Part shown: positions 25,872 through 35,768 of the stretch, in pieces
Position numbering within the stretch: position 1 is the stretch's first letter
How the letters are laid out: each line of letters begins with the position of its first letter
Source of the DNA: Bacteroides mediterraneensis
GTDB taxonomy: Bacteria > Bacteroidota > Bacteroidia > Bacteroidales > Bacteroidaceae
Direction: 5' to 3'
Length of the DNA stretch: 64,000 bases
Assembly (NCBI RefSeq): GCF_025993685.1
Contig: NZ_DAJPEN010000001.1
Location: 4,340,001-4,404,000 of the forward strand
Program-made: the position numbers and the translations under genes
The notes under the pieces: model-generated
Told to the model about the DNA's origin: nothing
The model's input: the letters and a program-made list of their open reading frames with translations, nothing else
Database searches by the model: none

Positions 25872-28800
25872 ATGAGATTGCTTTTGTTGACTTTGATAAT
25901 ATGGCTCGGAGGATATCCTTTTCGTCTGGAGGCAAAGGATAATTTCTTCTCGCAATACAATTTTTATCATCTTACGGAAGAGTCGGGCTTACCCAATAAC
26001 TCGGTGACTTCCGTGATAAAAGATTCGTTCGGTTATATCTGGATTGCCACTCAGGATGGACTGGCACGTTACGACGGCTACCGTTTCCTGAGTTATGGGG
26101 CGGAAAAGGCGTTGTATCCTCTGAAAGGAGATTATGTGTACACCGTGTGTGAGGACCGTTACAAAAGATTGTGGGTGGGGTCGGATGCCGGACTGGATTT
26201 GATTGACTTGCAGACGGGGATTCCTTTGCCTTTGTCTCATTTGGGTGGAGAGGAGTTTCCGGGACTTTCCTCATTGTTTGCTTCGTTTGTACGTTCTGTC
26301 GTGCAGGCTTCGAATGGAGATATCTGGGTGGTAACCGACAAGATGCTGTGGTGCCTGGAATTGGGTGACGGCGGGAAGATAACAGGATGTTATCGGATGC
26401 AGGGACAGACGGATAATTCCATTTCCGCCATTGCAGAACTGGAAGGAGGGCTTTGTGCCGGTATCGGGAACCAGCTTTACTGGATCATGAAAAAGGAAGG
26501 CAGTGTGCTCGAAAAGCAGTTGCTTTCGGACGACATCGTGCCTTTCAGCGACGACTGGCGTATTTCCTGCTTGCAGGTGGATGGCGATTTCCTGTGGATA
26601 GGAAGTAACCGCGGACTTTTCCGCTACGGACGGGCGACAAGGAGCCTGAAGCGTTATCGATATTCGTCACACCGGGAAGGGATGCTCAGTCAGGCTTACA
26701 TTACAGACATCAAGCGGACATCGGACGGGCATCTGATTGTCGCTACCTTTAACGGTCTGAACGTGTATAACCGGGCTTCCGACTCGTTTTCCTTTATCCG
26801 TCGTCTGGAGGCTCCGGATGAGGGCGGATTGAACTCTAATATCATTGCCTGTCTGTTTATCGACGGACAGGACATCTGGGCCGGTACACAGGACGGGGGC
26901 GTGAATTTCTTGTACCGTTCGCGCAGGCTGGGGGTATCCCGACTGGGGGATATTCCCTGGAAATTGTCGGAAGGGCGTACTCCTCAAATCAGTGCCATCA
27001 CGGAAGACAAAACGGGAGACTTGTGGGTGGGAACGATTGAAGGAGGCCTTTATCAGATGAATCCGGCGACAGAGGCTGTAAGGCATTATGCTTTCATACC
27101 GCAGAATCCGGCGTCTATTCTTTCGAACAATGTGAACGGACTCTTGATTGACAGAGACAATCACCTGTGGGTATATACGTGGGGAGCGGGTATCAGTGAG
27201 CTGGATTTGAATAAGCCGCAACCGTCGTTCCGTCAGCACTCCAATGGAAAGGTGCCTGGTCTGGAGGATGATTTTATCATGAGTGCGGCCGAAGATTCCA
27301 TCAACCGGGGTATCTGGTTTGGCACCACGCACGGGCTGGTCTTTTATGACAAAGGGCAAGAGCGGTTCCGCCGGGTGGATTTTCATGCCGAGGTGTCAGA
27401 GTTCAAGTCAATCGGTTCGTTGTGTGTCGATTACAAGGGACGCCTGTGGGTAGGTACTTCCGAGGGGCTGTTTGTGGTGGACTTGTTTTCTTTTGCACGT
27501 TCTCGTCGACATTTCAATTATATTTATTTGCGCTATAAACTTGATGATGCAAAGTCTACGCAAGTAGAACGAATCAACGTGGTCTTTCAGGACAGTCAGG
27601 GAAGAATCTGGCTGGGAGGAAAGGGTACGGGACTGTATCGCTTGGTTTCGGATGAAGGAAACCGTTTCCGGTTCAAACATTATGGCAAAGAAGAGGGCTT
27701 TGCGGAGAATTCGGTGTATGGATTGTCGGAAGATAGCAAGGGGAACCTGTGGATTGCGACGGACAACGGGCTGTCCCGTTTGCGGGTAGCGGAAGGCACG
27801 TTTGTCTCCTACGGCAAGTCCGACGGTCTCGTGGATAGTGATTATGATGTGAACACCTTGTATTTTTCGTTGAGACACAATCGTTTATATTGTGGGAAAG
27901 ATCATGGCTTGTATGAGGTATCCCTTAAACGAATTCCCCCACATGCCAACGAACGTTCAATCGCTATTTCTTCATGCCGTATCAATGACGGAGAATGGGA
28001 GTATTGGACCCGGAAATGTGTAGACGGCCTGGAGGAGGGAGACAAACTGGAACTGGCTCTGACGACGCATGAATATGGCTACAATGAGACGGTCCGTATC
28101 CGTTACAGAGTGGAGGAAGACGGTGGAAAATGGACGGAACTTCCGGTACAGAATCCAGTGGTGGTACTGCCCTCGCTTCCGTCGAGAAACTGTCGGCTGG
28201 AAATACAGACCACTAATCAGGAGGGAGAATGGCAGCAGGAGATGCTGAGGCTGGACTTGCAGGTACGTCCGTATTATTATAAGTCGTGGTGGTTCTGGTC
28301 GCTGATTCTTCTGGCCGCAGGTTCTCTTTCTGTTCCCTTTTATCGTTATAAGGTACGTCGGCTGAAACGCCGGCAGGTTGTTTTGGAACAGTTGGTGGCA
28401 CAGCGTACACACGAACTGGAGGTACAGAATCACAGCCTGGAGGTCATGGCGCATCATGTGGAAGAAATGGCCGAGGAAAAAATCCGTTTCTTTACGCACA
28501 TCACCCATGAGTTCCGTACGCCGGTCACGTTGATTCACGGCCCCATTGAGCAGGCTTTGTCGCTCACTTCCGATGAGGAGGTGAAAGAGCAGCTGCAAAT
28601 CGCCGAACGGAATGTGGAGGATTTGCTTTCCTTGGTGAATGAACTGATGGATTTCCGGAAACTCGATACGGAAAAGGTGAAGTTGAATGTGCATCCGTTC
28701 GATTTGGTGGCCATGATAGAAGATTTGCTGTTGCCTTTCATTGCTTTTGTGAAAGACCGCCATATTACCTTGCAGACTTATTATCACTTGCAGGGACTTT

Positions 28801-30017
28801 CTGTCAGTGCCGACCCTCAGTATCTTCACCGGGTATTGACGAATCTTCTGGCCAATGCGGTGAAGTTTACGCCCGACGGCGGAACCATCCGCCTGTATGC
28901 GGCCCGACTGGTGGACGAGGAGGGGAAGGTACAGCTTTATCTGTCCGTGTCCGATACAGGGTGTGGTATTCCGGAAAAAGACCTTCCTCAGATTTTCGAC
29001 AGTTTTTTCCAGGCACAAAACAAAGTGGTCTATCCGGTATTCGGCCAGAGTGGAACGGGCATCGGCTTGAACGTATGCAAGCGTATTGTTGCCCTTCACG
29101 GTGGGGTGATTTATGCTCGTAACAATCGTGCCGGAGGCTCTTCTTTCCGTATTCAGCTGCCTATGAAGGAAATGCCGGCAGATGAACTATCCGCTTCAGC
29201 AACGGAGGCTGCCGATAAAAATGCTTCTTCGGCTGAGGCTGTTTCGGCAGCACAGGCTACTGTATTGATTGTGGACGACAACCATGACATGCGTCGTTAC
29301 ATCCGTTCGCTTCTGAAAAAAGACTATAAGCTGCTGGAAGCCGAAAACGGAGTGAAGGCTTTGGAGGTGATAAAGAAACATTCCGTAGACTTGATTATCA
29401 GCGATCTGCTCATGCCGGAGATGGACGGACTGGAATTGTCGAAACGGGTGAAGGAGAATCTGGAAACCAGTCACATTCCTTTCCTGATTCTGACAGCTGT
29501 CCGTTCGGAAGAGAATGAAAAGATTTGTTACTCGGTAGGGGTGGATGAATATTTGTGCAAGCCTTTCGATGCGGAGGTGCTCAAGTATCGTATCCGTAAC
29601 ATTCTGGCTTTGCGTCGGGGGTATCGGGAAAGATTCTCCAAACCCGCTGCACTGGCAGATGTGAGTGAGCTGGGATTGATTGAAGAGTCCAGAGACAAGA
29701 CATTCATGGATAAGGCGATGGAGCTGATGAAGCGGCATTATGCCGATTCCGAGTATGGATTGGATGCGTTTATCCGCGATATGGGATATAGCAAGACACT
29801 GGTAAACCAGAAAATGCAGAATCTGGCCGGGATGCCGATTGGGCAGTTCATGAAAAATTTCCGTTTGGATATGGGATATCAGTTGCTGGAACAGGGAAAA
29901 GGAGAGGCCAATGTATCGGAAGTAGCTTATGCGGTAGGTTTCAACGACCCTAAGTATTTCACGAAATGTTTCAAGCAGCGTTTCGGTTGCCTGCCAAGTT
30001 CGGTAGGACATTCCTGA
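25872..30017 (+). CDS. Hybrid two-component system sensor-regulator (HTCS)
   Basis: 1381 aa from ATG 25872, which gives a signal sequence. Order: two periplasmic beta-propellers built from Reg_prop repeats (for example GLPNNSVTSVIKD, GYIWIATQDGLARYDG), a Y_Y_Y domain (about 735-795), one membrane helix (about 805-828), HisKA with phospho-His near 879 (THITHEFRTPVTLIHGP), HATPase (SDTGCGIPEKDL, GTGIGLNVCKRI), receiver with phospho-Asp near 1178 (DLIISDLLMPEMDG) and C-terminal AraC-type DNA binding (AYAVGFNDPKYFTKCFKQRFG). It senses a glycan fragment in the periplasm and activates the neighbouring locus. It converges on GH28, so it probably controls the 30127-42097 cluster. Confidence 0.96.
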   Translation: MRLLLLTLIIWLGGYPFRLEAKDNFFSQYNFYHLTEESGLPNNSVTSVIKDSFGYIWIATQDGLARYDGYRFLSYGAEKALYPLKGDYVYTVCEDRYKRLWVGSDAGLDLIDLQTGIPLPLSHLGGEEFPGLSSLFASFVRSVVQASNGDIWVVTDKMLWCLELGDGGKITGCYRMQGQTDNSISAIAELEGGLCAGIGNQLYWIMKKEGSVLEKQLLSDDIVPFSDDWRISCLQVDGDFLWIGSNRGLFRYGRATRSLKRYRYSSHREGMLSQAYITDIKRTSDGHLIVATFNGLNVYNRASDSFSFIRRLEAPDEGGLNSNIIACLFIDGQDIWAGTQDGGVNFLYRSRRLGVSRLGDIPWKLSEGRTPQISAITEDKTGDLWVGTIEGGLYQMNPATEAVRHYAFIPQNPASILSNNVNGLLIDRDNHLWVYTWGAGISELDLNKPQPSFRQHSNGKVPGLEDDFIMSAAEDSINRGIWFGTTHGLVFYDKGQERFRRVDFHAEVSEFKSIGSLCVDYKGRLWVGTSEGLFVVDLFSFARSRRHFNYIYLRYKLDDAKSTQVERINVVFQDSQGRIWLGGKGTGLYRLVSDEGNRFRFKHYGKEEGFAENSVYGLSEDSKGNLWIATDNGLSRLRVAEGTFVSYGKSDGLVDSDYDVNTLYFSLRHNRLYCGKDHGLYEVSLKRIPPHANERSIAISSCRINDGEWEYWTRKCVDGLEEGDKLELALTTHEYGYNETVRIRYRVEEDGGKWTELPVQNPVVVLPSLPSRNCRLEIQTTNQEGEWQQEMLRLDLQVRPYYYKSWWFWSLILLAAGSLSVPFYRYKVRRLKRRQVVLEQLVAQRTHELEVQNHSLEVMAHHVEEMAEEKIRFFTHITHEFRTPVTLIHGPIEQALSLTSDEEVKEQLQIAERNVEDLLSLVNELMDFRKLDTEKVKLNVHPFDLVAMIEDLLLPFIAFVKDRHITLQTYYHLQGLSVSADPQYLHRVLTNLLANAVKFTPDGGTIRLYAARLVDEEGKVQLYLSVSDTGCGIPEKDLPQIFDSFFQAQNKVVYPVFGQSGTGIGLNVCKRIVALHGGVIYARNNRAGGSSFRIQLPMKEMPADELSASATEAADKNASSAEAVSAAQATVLIVDDNHDMRRYIRSLLKKDYKLLEAENGVKALEVIKKHSVDLIISDLLMPEMDGLELSKRVKENLETSHIPFLILTAVRSEENEKICYSVGVDEYLCKPFDAEVLKYRIRNILALRRGYRERFSKPAALADVSELGLIEESRDKTFMDKAMELMKRHYADSEYGLDAFIRDMGYSKTLVNQKMQNLAGMPIGQFMKNFRLDMGYQLLEQGKGEANVSEVAYAVGFNDPKYFTKCFKQRFGCLPSSVGHS

Positions 30018-30030
30018 ATCTGAAAAGAAG

Positions 30031-30067
30031 AAGCCGGAACCCGCAAGGTATTGCGGAGTCCCGGCTT
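30031..30067. terminator. Hairpin between HTCS and GH28
   Basis: Outer AAGCCGG/CCGGCTT and inner CCGCAA/TTGCGG stems. The T-rich tract is clearer on the minus strand, so it more likely ends the GH28 transcript. Confidence 0.7.
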
Positions 30068-30126
30068 AAAAAAAGAAATTTAGAAATGTACCGTTTCACA
30101 ACGGGTTTATGAGCACTAAGCTAGTG

Positions 30127-31527
30127 TCATTTTTGGGTGATTCTGGCTGTATTTTCCAGGTGTACGTTTTCTGCGGCATAGTCGGGTCGTGTGTCTCCCC
30201 AGTTTACCATGCAGTCTTCCATCTGAATGTCAGAAGCCGTGTGGATAAAGAATCCGTAGGTCTTGCCTTTCAGGAAACCTTCTCCGTCGCACGGGCGTTT
30301 GTCGTAGATTCCTCCTTCGAAAGTAGTCCGTTTGTGGAGGTTCACTTCTACCTGGTCGAAGTAAATCCGGTTGATTTTGTCGGGGGTATCGCCACCCACA
30401 AAGACTCCGTTTTCACTCGTACACTTGATGTTGTGGAAATAAATGCGGCTTACTTCCCCGCAGGCACCTTTCACGGCTCCTTTCGGGAAACGCCATCCCG
30501 CATCTTTGTGGTTGCCTACAGCACGTGGATAGGAGGTGACATAGATGGGTTCAGCCTTGCCCCACCATACGTCGGAGAAGAAGCGGCAATCGACAATCAT
30601 ATTCGAGAAAATCACGTTGGTCACCGTACCTTCGTCACGGTTCTGTATGCCGATTCCCCGGTTGCTGTCCTTGATGATGCAATTGTTGAACAGAACGTTG
30701 TTGATTTTGTCCATGTTTTCCGAACCGATTTTTACGGCGCAGGAACGTGAAGTCATGGTGCAGTTGGTCACGACCACATCTTCGCAGCTTCCATACTCCT
30801 CAAATTCTCTTCGGTTTTTCAGACAGATGCAGTCATCGCCCGATTCAATGAAACAGTTGGAGATGCGCACATCCTTTGAATGGTCTACATCGATGCCGTC
30901 ACCGTTCCGGATTTTGAGGTTGTTGAGGATACTGATACCGTCAATCATGACGTTGCGGCAGCCTATCAGATGGACTGTCCAGTAGGCACTGTTGCAGATG
31001 TTCACATCGCGTATCACCAGCTTCTCGATATTGGTCAGGGTGAGTACATGCGGGCGCGGGTCAAAGTCTGTGACCGGTTTCAGCTCGTAGGAATCGTCCA
31101 GCTCCTTGCCCATGAAGGCCACTCCGTTGCCGTCGATGCTTCCCGTACCGGTGATGGACACGTTTTTCAGGTCTTTTCCGCTGATCCACATCATACCTTC
31201 TCCCCGGTTGGCACCAAAAGCGCTCTCGGTATAGATGCTTTCATCGGGATTCGCCAGCAGCCGGGAATTGGGGGCCAGCTGTAATTCCACGTAAGAAGCC
31301 AGTTTGAACGGTCCGCAAAGGAAGGTATGTCCTGAAGGTACGAGAACCGTACCACCTCCGGCTTCCGAGCAGGCGTTGATAGCTTTTTGGATGGCTGAGG
31401 CATCGTCCGTTTCCCCGTCACCGGTAGCCCCGTAGTCCATAATGTTGTAAATCCCCGTTTGCTGCGAGTGACATGCTCCGAGAAGGAAGATGCTGAGTAG
31501 TGCAAGTAGAATATTTTTTGTTTTCAT
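30127..31527 (-). CDS. GH28-like pectinase-fold lipoprotein with altered active site
   Basis: 466 aa, lipoprotein (LLGAC, Cys 19). The N-terminus YNIMDYGATGDGETDDASAI and the parallel beta-helix are GH28 (polygalacturonase group). Of the four classical motifs, NGD (208-210) and GDD (230-232) are kept, but the GHG position reads SCA (262-264) and the RIK position reads GIGIQ (291-295). It may therefore be an exo-acting variant or act on an unusual uronic acid or deoxysugar. Last gene of the cluster, 26 bp after GH92, probably surface or periplasm-facing outer membrane. Confidence 0.85.
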   Translation of the reverse strand: MKTKNILLALLSIFLLGACHSQQTGIYNIMDYGATGDGETDDASAIQKAINACSEAGGGTVLVPSGHTFLCGPFKLASYVELQLAPNSRLLANPDESIYTESAFGANRGEGMMWISGKDLKNVSITGTGSIDGNGVAFMGKELDDSYELKPVTDFDPRPHVLTLTNIEKLVIRDVNICNSAYWTVHLIGCRNVMIDGISILNNLKIRNGDGIDVDHSKDVRISNCFIESGDDCICLKNRREFEEYGSCEDVVVTNCTMTSRSCAVKIGSENMDKINNVLFNNCIIKDSNRGIGIQNRDEGTVTNVIFSNMIVDCRFFSDVWWGKAEPIYVTSYPRAVGNHKDAGWRFPKGAVKGACGEVSRIYFHNIKCTSENGVFVGGDTPDKINRIYFDQVEVNLHKRTTFEGGIYDKRPCDGEGFLKGKTYGFFIHTASDIQMEDCMVNWGDTRPDYAAENVHLENTARITQK

Positions 31528-31553
31528 AATGTATATGGGATTTATGTTCTTAT

Positions 31554-33881
31554 TCAGAATTTTTCAATCAGTGAAGGGGGACAGTCTTCCGGAGCACTTC
31601 CCCATGTCTTATCGGGCGTATTTCCCATGACAAATACCATCTTGCCTCCTTCCATAATATCTTTATGCGTAATGTAGTTTCGGGTATAAGGCTTTCCGTT
31701 CAAGGTTACTTGTTGTATGTAAATGTTCTCCTTGGAGGCCTTTTCAGCTTGTAGGGTAAAAGTCTTGCCGTTTTCCAAGTGCAGCGTCGCCTTGGAGAAA
31801 GACGGACTGGCCAGCGCATAATAGGGGGAGCCCGGGCAAACCGGATAGAAACCTAAAGAGGCAAAAATATACCAGGCCGACATTTGTCCCGCATCGTCGT
31901 TGCCCGACAAGCCTCCGGGGGCATTCAGGTATTCCGTTTCCATGATGTGACGTACGGTCTGCTGGGTCTTCCATGGTTCGCCTGCATAGTTAAACATGAA
32001 AGCTACCTGATGGCAAGGTTCGTTGCCGTGCCAGTATCTTTGTGCGCTGAACATGGAGTCCAGTTTCTCCACATAATGCGGTTGTCCGCCCATACATTCC
32101 ATGAGTCCATACGGGTCCTGTGGCGCGTACCAGGTATAATGGCAGGGTGCCCCTTCGGTGATGAACTTGGCAAACTGGAAGGCGTTTGCCTCTTTCAGGA
32201 AAGTGCCGTCGGCATGCCGTCCCTGTGCATATCCTGTAGCAGGGTCGATGACGTTACGGTAGTTCAGGGCACGGGCAGCCAATAATTTGTAATCTTCTTC
32301 TTTCTGAAGCAGTTTGGCTACTTGGGAAAGAACAAAATCATCGTAGGCATATTCCAAGGTACGCGACACCTGCTCTTTGGTGTGGAAGGCATCGGGTACA
32401 CTGTCCTCCAGTGGGATGTAGCCGTATTCCAGGTATGACTGTAAGGCCCGGCGTCCCATCCCGTTCCGGTAGTCTGCTTCCTGGACGGGCGATTCAAAAG
32501 CATTCTGCCGCATGGCCTTATAGGCCGTTTCGATGTCAAAGTTGCGGATACCTTTCACGTAGGCATCCCCTATGGCTGCTATGCAATGGTCGCCAATCAT
32601 GGCTGCCGTATAGCTGTTCCAGCACGGGAAGATGGGCAACCAGCCACCCTGCTCGTATTTGTGGACGAGCGACTGCATCATCTGGCCTCCTCGCGTGGGG
32701 TATAATAGGTTGATGAGCGGATGCAAGGCACGGTAGGTATCCCACATGCTGAAATCATCATAATAAGTTTCGTTTTGGGCCAGCTGGAGAATGGAATCTT
32801 TCTGTGCAAAAGCCGGGTATCTTCCATCCACGTCGTTGAATGTGCGGGGAAGGAAAGAAGCCCGATAGAAGGCTCCGTAGAATTTCTCTTTGGCTTCCTG
32901 GTCAGGTGTTTCCACTTTGATGGCCGAGAGATGCTTCTCCCAGATTGCGGTAAGCTCCTTTCGGGTCTGGTCGAAATTCCAGTGTGGAATTTCCTGTTGC
33001 AGATTTTGTTCGGCTCCTTTTCTATCGGTGAAGGAAGAAGCCGCTTTGACCAATATTTGTTCATGGCTTTTTACGTGAAAGCCTATATAGATTCCGATAT
33101 TTTTTTCATGACCGATTTTGGTCTGTCCAGGGAACAGACTGTCTTCCCGGAAAGTTCCAAAGTCGCAGGGATCTTTCTGGTAGTCTATAATAAAATGTCC
33201 GCTGTATCCGGCTGGTTCTCCCCAGCCTTGATAAATGCGATGTACGGGATTGTAGCCGTAAATACGTTTCTGAAGGGTATCAATTTCGATATATCCTTCT
33301 CCTTCGTCACTGTTAGGATTGACGATGAGATAAGCCTTTCCTTCCTTTTGGTAGGAAAAACGGAAAATGGCCGACCGTGAACGGCCTGTCATTTCAGCCT
33401 GAAGATGTTCGTCAGGCAAAGTTACAGCATAATAAGATGGAGTAGCAGTTTCCTGCTCGTGTGAGAATCGGGTGGCTCTTTTTTCCGGCAGGCATCGTAA
33501 AGTGTCGAACGAAGCCGTTAGTGTCATGGAGCCATAGTCTTGGGTGCATCCTCCCACAATCCAATGAGAATTGCGGAATCCTTGAAACAAGGAATCACGA
33601 TAATAATATGGTGCGATGCATTTCAGTTCAGTGTCTTGTGTCTGTGGGGTCCAGAAATTCATGCCGTTGGGTTCCAGTACGGCAGGTAAGGTTTGTCCGT
33701 ATTCTTCGGTGTGCTTGCCAAACATACCGGCAGTATGAGTCGTGCTGGCGGCAGTACCTATCCTTGTGTCAATGTACGACAACAAGTTTTCGGAAGTATG
33801 ACCGTTAGCGCACGAAACAATGAATGGAGCAACCGCTCCATAAATCAGGGATTTGAGTAATGTAGTAAAATGTGTCTTCAT
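31554..33881 (-). CDS. GH92 exo-alpha-mannosidase, lipoprotein
   Basis: 775 aa from ATG 33879-33881; upstream in-frame codons lie in the promoter region. Lipobox IVSC. The N-terminal beta-sandwich begins NLLSYIDTRIGT; the (alpha/alpha)6 domain has the Ca-dependent GH92 motifs YWHGNEPCHQVAFMFNY and GNDDAGQMSAWYIFASLG, whose Asp pair is the catalytic base region. The acid-region loop is ITEGAPCHYTW. GH92 enzymes remove alpha-mannose with inversion; the linkage is not predictable here. It has its own -7 element and is followed by GH28. Confidence 0.93.
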   Translation of the reverse strand: MKTHFTTLLKSLIYGAVAPFIVSCANGHTSENLLSYIDTRIGTAASTTHTAGMFGKHTEEYGQTLPAVLEPNGMNFWTPQTQDTELKCIAPYYYRDSLFQGFRNSHWIVGGCTQDYGSMTLTASFDTLRCLPEKRATRFSHEQETATPSYYAVTLPDEHLQAEMTGRSRSAIFRFSYQKEGKAYLIVNPNSDEGEGYIEIDTLQKRIYGYNPVHRIYQGWGEPAGYSGHFIIDYQKDPCDFGTFREDSLFPGQTKIGHEKNIGIYIGFHVKSHEQILVKAASSFTDRKGAEQNLQQEIPHWNFDQTRKELTAIWEKHLSAIKVETPDQEAKEKFYGAFYRASFLPRTFNDVDGRYPAFAQKDSILQLAQNETYYDDFSMWDTYRALHPLINLLYPTRGGQMMQSLVHKYEQGGWLPIFPCWNSYTAAMIGDHCIAAIGDAYVKGIRNFDIETAYKAMRQNAFESPVQEADYRNGMGRRALQSYLEYGYIPLEDSVPDAFHTKEQVSRTLEYAYDDFVLSQVAKLLQKEEDYKLLAARALNYRNVIDPATGYAQGRHADGTFLKEANAFQFAKFITEGAPCHYTWYAPQDPYGLMECMGGQPHYVEKLDSMFSAQRYWHGNEPCHQVAFMFNYAGEPWKTQQTVRHIMETEYLNAPGGLSGNDDAGQMSAWYIFASLGFYPVCPGSPYYALASPSFSKATLHLENGKTFTLQAEKASKENIYIQQVTLNGKPYTRNYITHKDIMEGGKMVFVMGNTPDKTWGSAPEDCPPSLIEKF

Positions 33882-33899
33882 GAATCTTAAATCTACGTG

Positions 33900-33933
33900 A
33901 TTGCTATTTTTCTGCAAAAATAAGCATAGCAAT
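33900..33933 (-). promoter_or_regulatory. GH92 promoter with flanking inverted repeat
   Basis: Minus-strand TATTTTTG (33915-33922) is a -7 element. It is bracketed by a perfect 8-bp inverted repeat ATTGCTAT (33900-33907) / ATAGCAAT (33926-33933). The start codon lies about 34 bp downstream. Confidence 0.55.
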
Positions 33934-34027
33934 TATATGATTTGTATGGGTTTAAGACTATTCAACTCATTATCTATATATTTTGTTATAGAATTTACCT
34001 TTGAAAACTGAATGATAAAATGAATGG

Positions 34028-34063
34028 AAAATATCGGTGAGGGAAGGCCCTCACCGATATTTT
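34028..34063 (-). terminator. Perfect hairpin after susD
   Basis: A 16-bp perfect inverted repeat, AAAATATCGGTGAGGG and its complement, around a 4-nt loop, 10 bp past the susD stop. The T run is short, so it may partly terminate or stabilise the susC-susD mRNA. Confidence 0.8.
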
Positions 34064-34072
34064 ATAAAGTGA

Positions 34073-35743
34073 TCAATAACCCGGGTTCTGTTTCCAGTTG
34101 GTATTGTTGTTCAACGCATCGATGCTCAACGGCCACAAGCGGTATTGAGGATTCCTTGCATTCGGGTTAAACTGATCCTTGAAGCCCCAAGGCTCTTCAA
34201 ATTTTCCGAAACGAATCAGGTCGTTACGACGCCAGTGCTCGTCGAGGAATTCACGTCCACGTTCATCCAGGATTTCCTGCAGGCTCGGGTCGTGGTCCAG
34301 CAGCGGAGCGTTCACGTACGCACGGATCTGGTTGAACAGGCTCATCGGAGTATCCCCGTTGGTAGCTGTTCCACCACGTACGATGGCCTCACACTTCATC
34401 AGGATGATATCGGCATAACGGAAGATGGGCACGTCATTATCCTGGTTACGGCTGAAGTTGTTATAGTCGTTGATGTCCGGGAAGAACTTGATGGAACGGT
34501 AGCCCTGTGTCCAGCCCTTCAGGTCCGCACCGCAGTTCAGGTCGGCGTTAGGCACGACGGGAGGATTGGCTGTCAGGTCTTCCTTCAAGGTGATGGCCTT
34601 GGTGAAAGTCACGTTCTCACCGCCATACGTGTTGCGGATGTTGGTCGGGTCACCGGTGGCATTGTCATACTGGTACACGTCGAAGGAAGGCAGGCCGATG
34701 TTCTCACCGGTACTACCGGCAATCACGTCGTTACGACGGTCGCCCGGCAGGCAGAAGAGTTCGACGAATTCCGGAGTCAGTGCCATGTTGCCACCCACGG
34801 AGTTGCTCATCTCGATACTGTAGAAACCGTTGCTGTTCTGACCGCGGCGCCATGTACGGAAACGGGCGAAGGTCATGCCCTGCACTGTTTCGGCATCATA
34901 CGGCATGGCGTAGATGAAGTCCTTGATCTGTGAGCCGTTGGTATACATGAACTTGGTCTTGTAGTCGTCGCTCAGGTCAAAATGGCCGGAAGCGATGACA
35001 CGGTCGCAGGCTTTAATACACTCATTCAGTTTCTCATTCTTGTCATTGGCGTTCCAGCTTGAACTGGTCACGTCCTTGGTATAGACGTTCCAGTTGATGT
35101 ACAGCTTGGCCAGCAGGGCATCCACCATCCAGCGGGTCGGCTTGCCATAAGTGGAGGCATCCACGTTCTCGTAGCAGTTGTCGCGTACGGCAAGCAGTTC
35201 CGATTCAATCCACTTGGCCACGTCGGCACGCGGGGAACGGTCAATCTTTTCGTCGTCGGCCAGCAGGTGGTCGATGATAGGAGTATCACCCCAGTGGTCC
35301 ATAATCATGAATGTATAGAAAGCTCGTACAGCACGTACTGGTGCCAAATCCTCATCAGTTGCAACTCCGGCATCTTTCAGGTCGAACAGGACACGGTTAC
35401 AGTTGGTGATGGCACTCTGCAGCTCATCGAACACGTTCAGCTGGTTCTTTGAGTTGGTCGGGTCGATCATGTGCAGTGAGAAGTTTGCCATATCACGGCC
35501 GTTCAGGTAGTCACCGTCGAAGCTGACGGCTGTATACTCATCCGAGTTGCAGGACACGCCCTCGTCGAAACGGCGGCCGATGGCGTTGCGGAATCCATAG
35601 AAAGCGTTGCTCATCTGGGCCTCTATGGCGATTTCCGAATTGGGCATCTCGGTGTATTGGGATTCAATATTAACGTCCAGATCGGTACAACCGAATGCGG
35701 TAAGTGCCAGGAAGGCACCAGTCAATATATTTCTTGTTTTCAT
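34073..35743 (-). CDS. SusD-family glycan-binding lipoprotein
   Basis: 556 aa, lipobox AFGC (Cys 19). The RagB/SusD fold is shown by the TPR-like N-terminal half (FDELQSAITNCNRVLFDLKD, AVRAFYTFMIMDHWGDTPI) and the C-terminal signature LDERGREFLDEHWRRNDLIRFG. It sits on the outer membrane as the lid of the SusC transporter and captures the target glycan. It follows susC by 25 bp. Confidence 0.95.
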   Translation of the reverse strand: MKTRNILTGAFLALTAFGCTDLDVNIESQYTEMPNSEIAIEAQMSNAFYGFRNAIGRRFDEGVSCNSDEYTAVSFDGDYLNGRDMANFSLHMIDPTNSKNQLNVFDELQSAITNCNRVLFDLKDAGVATDEDLAPVRAVRAFYTFMIMDHWGDTPIIDHLLADDEKIDRSPRADVAKWIESELLAVRDNCYENVDASTYGKPTRWMVDALLAKLYINWNVYTKDVTSSSWNANDKNEKLNECIKACDRVIASGHFDLSDDYKTKFMYTNGSQIKDFIYAMPYDAETVQGMTFARFRTWRRGQNSNGFYSIEMSNSVGGNMALTPEFVELFCLPGDRRNDVIAGSTGENIGLPSFDVYQYDNATGDPTNIRNTYGGENVTFTKAITLKEDLTANPPVVPNADLNCGADLKGWTQGYRSIKFFPDINDYNNFSRNQDNDVPIFRYADIILMKCEAIVRGGTATNGDTPMSLFNQIRAYVNAPLLDHDPSLQEILDERGREFLDEHWRRNDLIRFGKFEEPWGFKDQFNPNARNPQYRLWPLSIDALNNNTNWKQNPGY

Positions 35744-35768
35744 ATCTTAAAATCTCCTGTGTTAAGGG

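Noticed and set aside
34028..34063. Perfect 16-bp inverted repeat considered as an IS end or attachment site
   Set aside because: It has a 4-nt loop and lies 10 bp after the susD stop with no transposase or matching second end; a terminator fits better.
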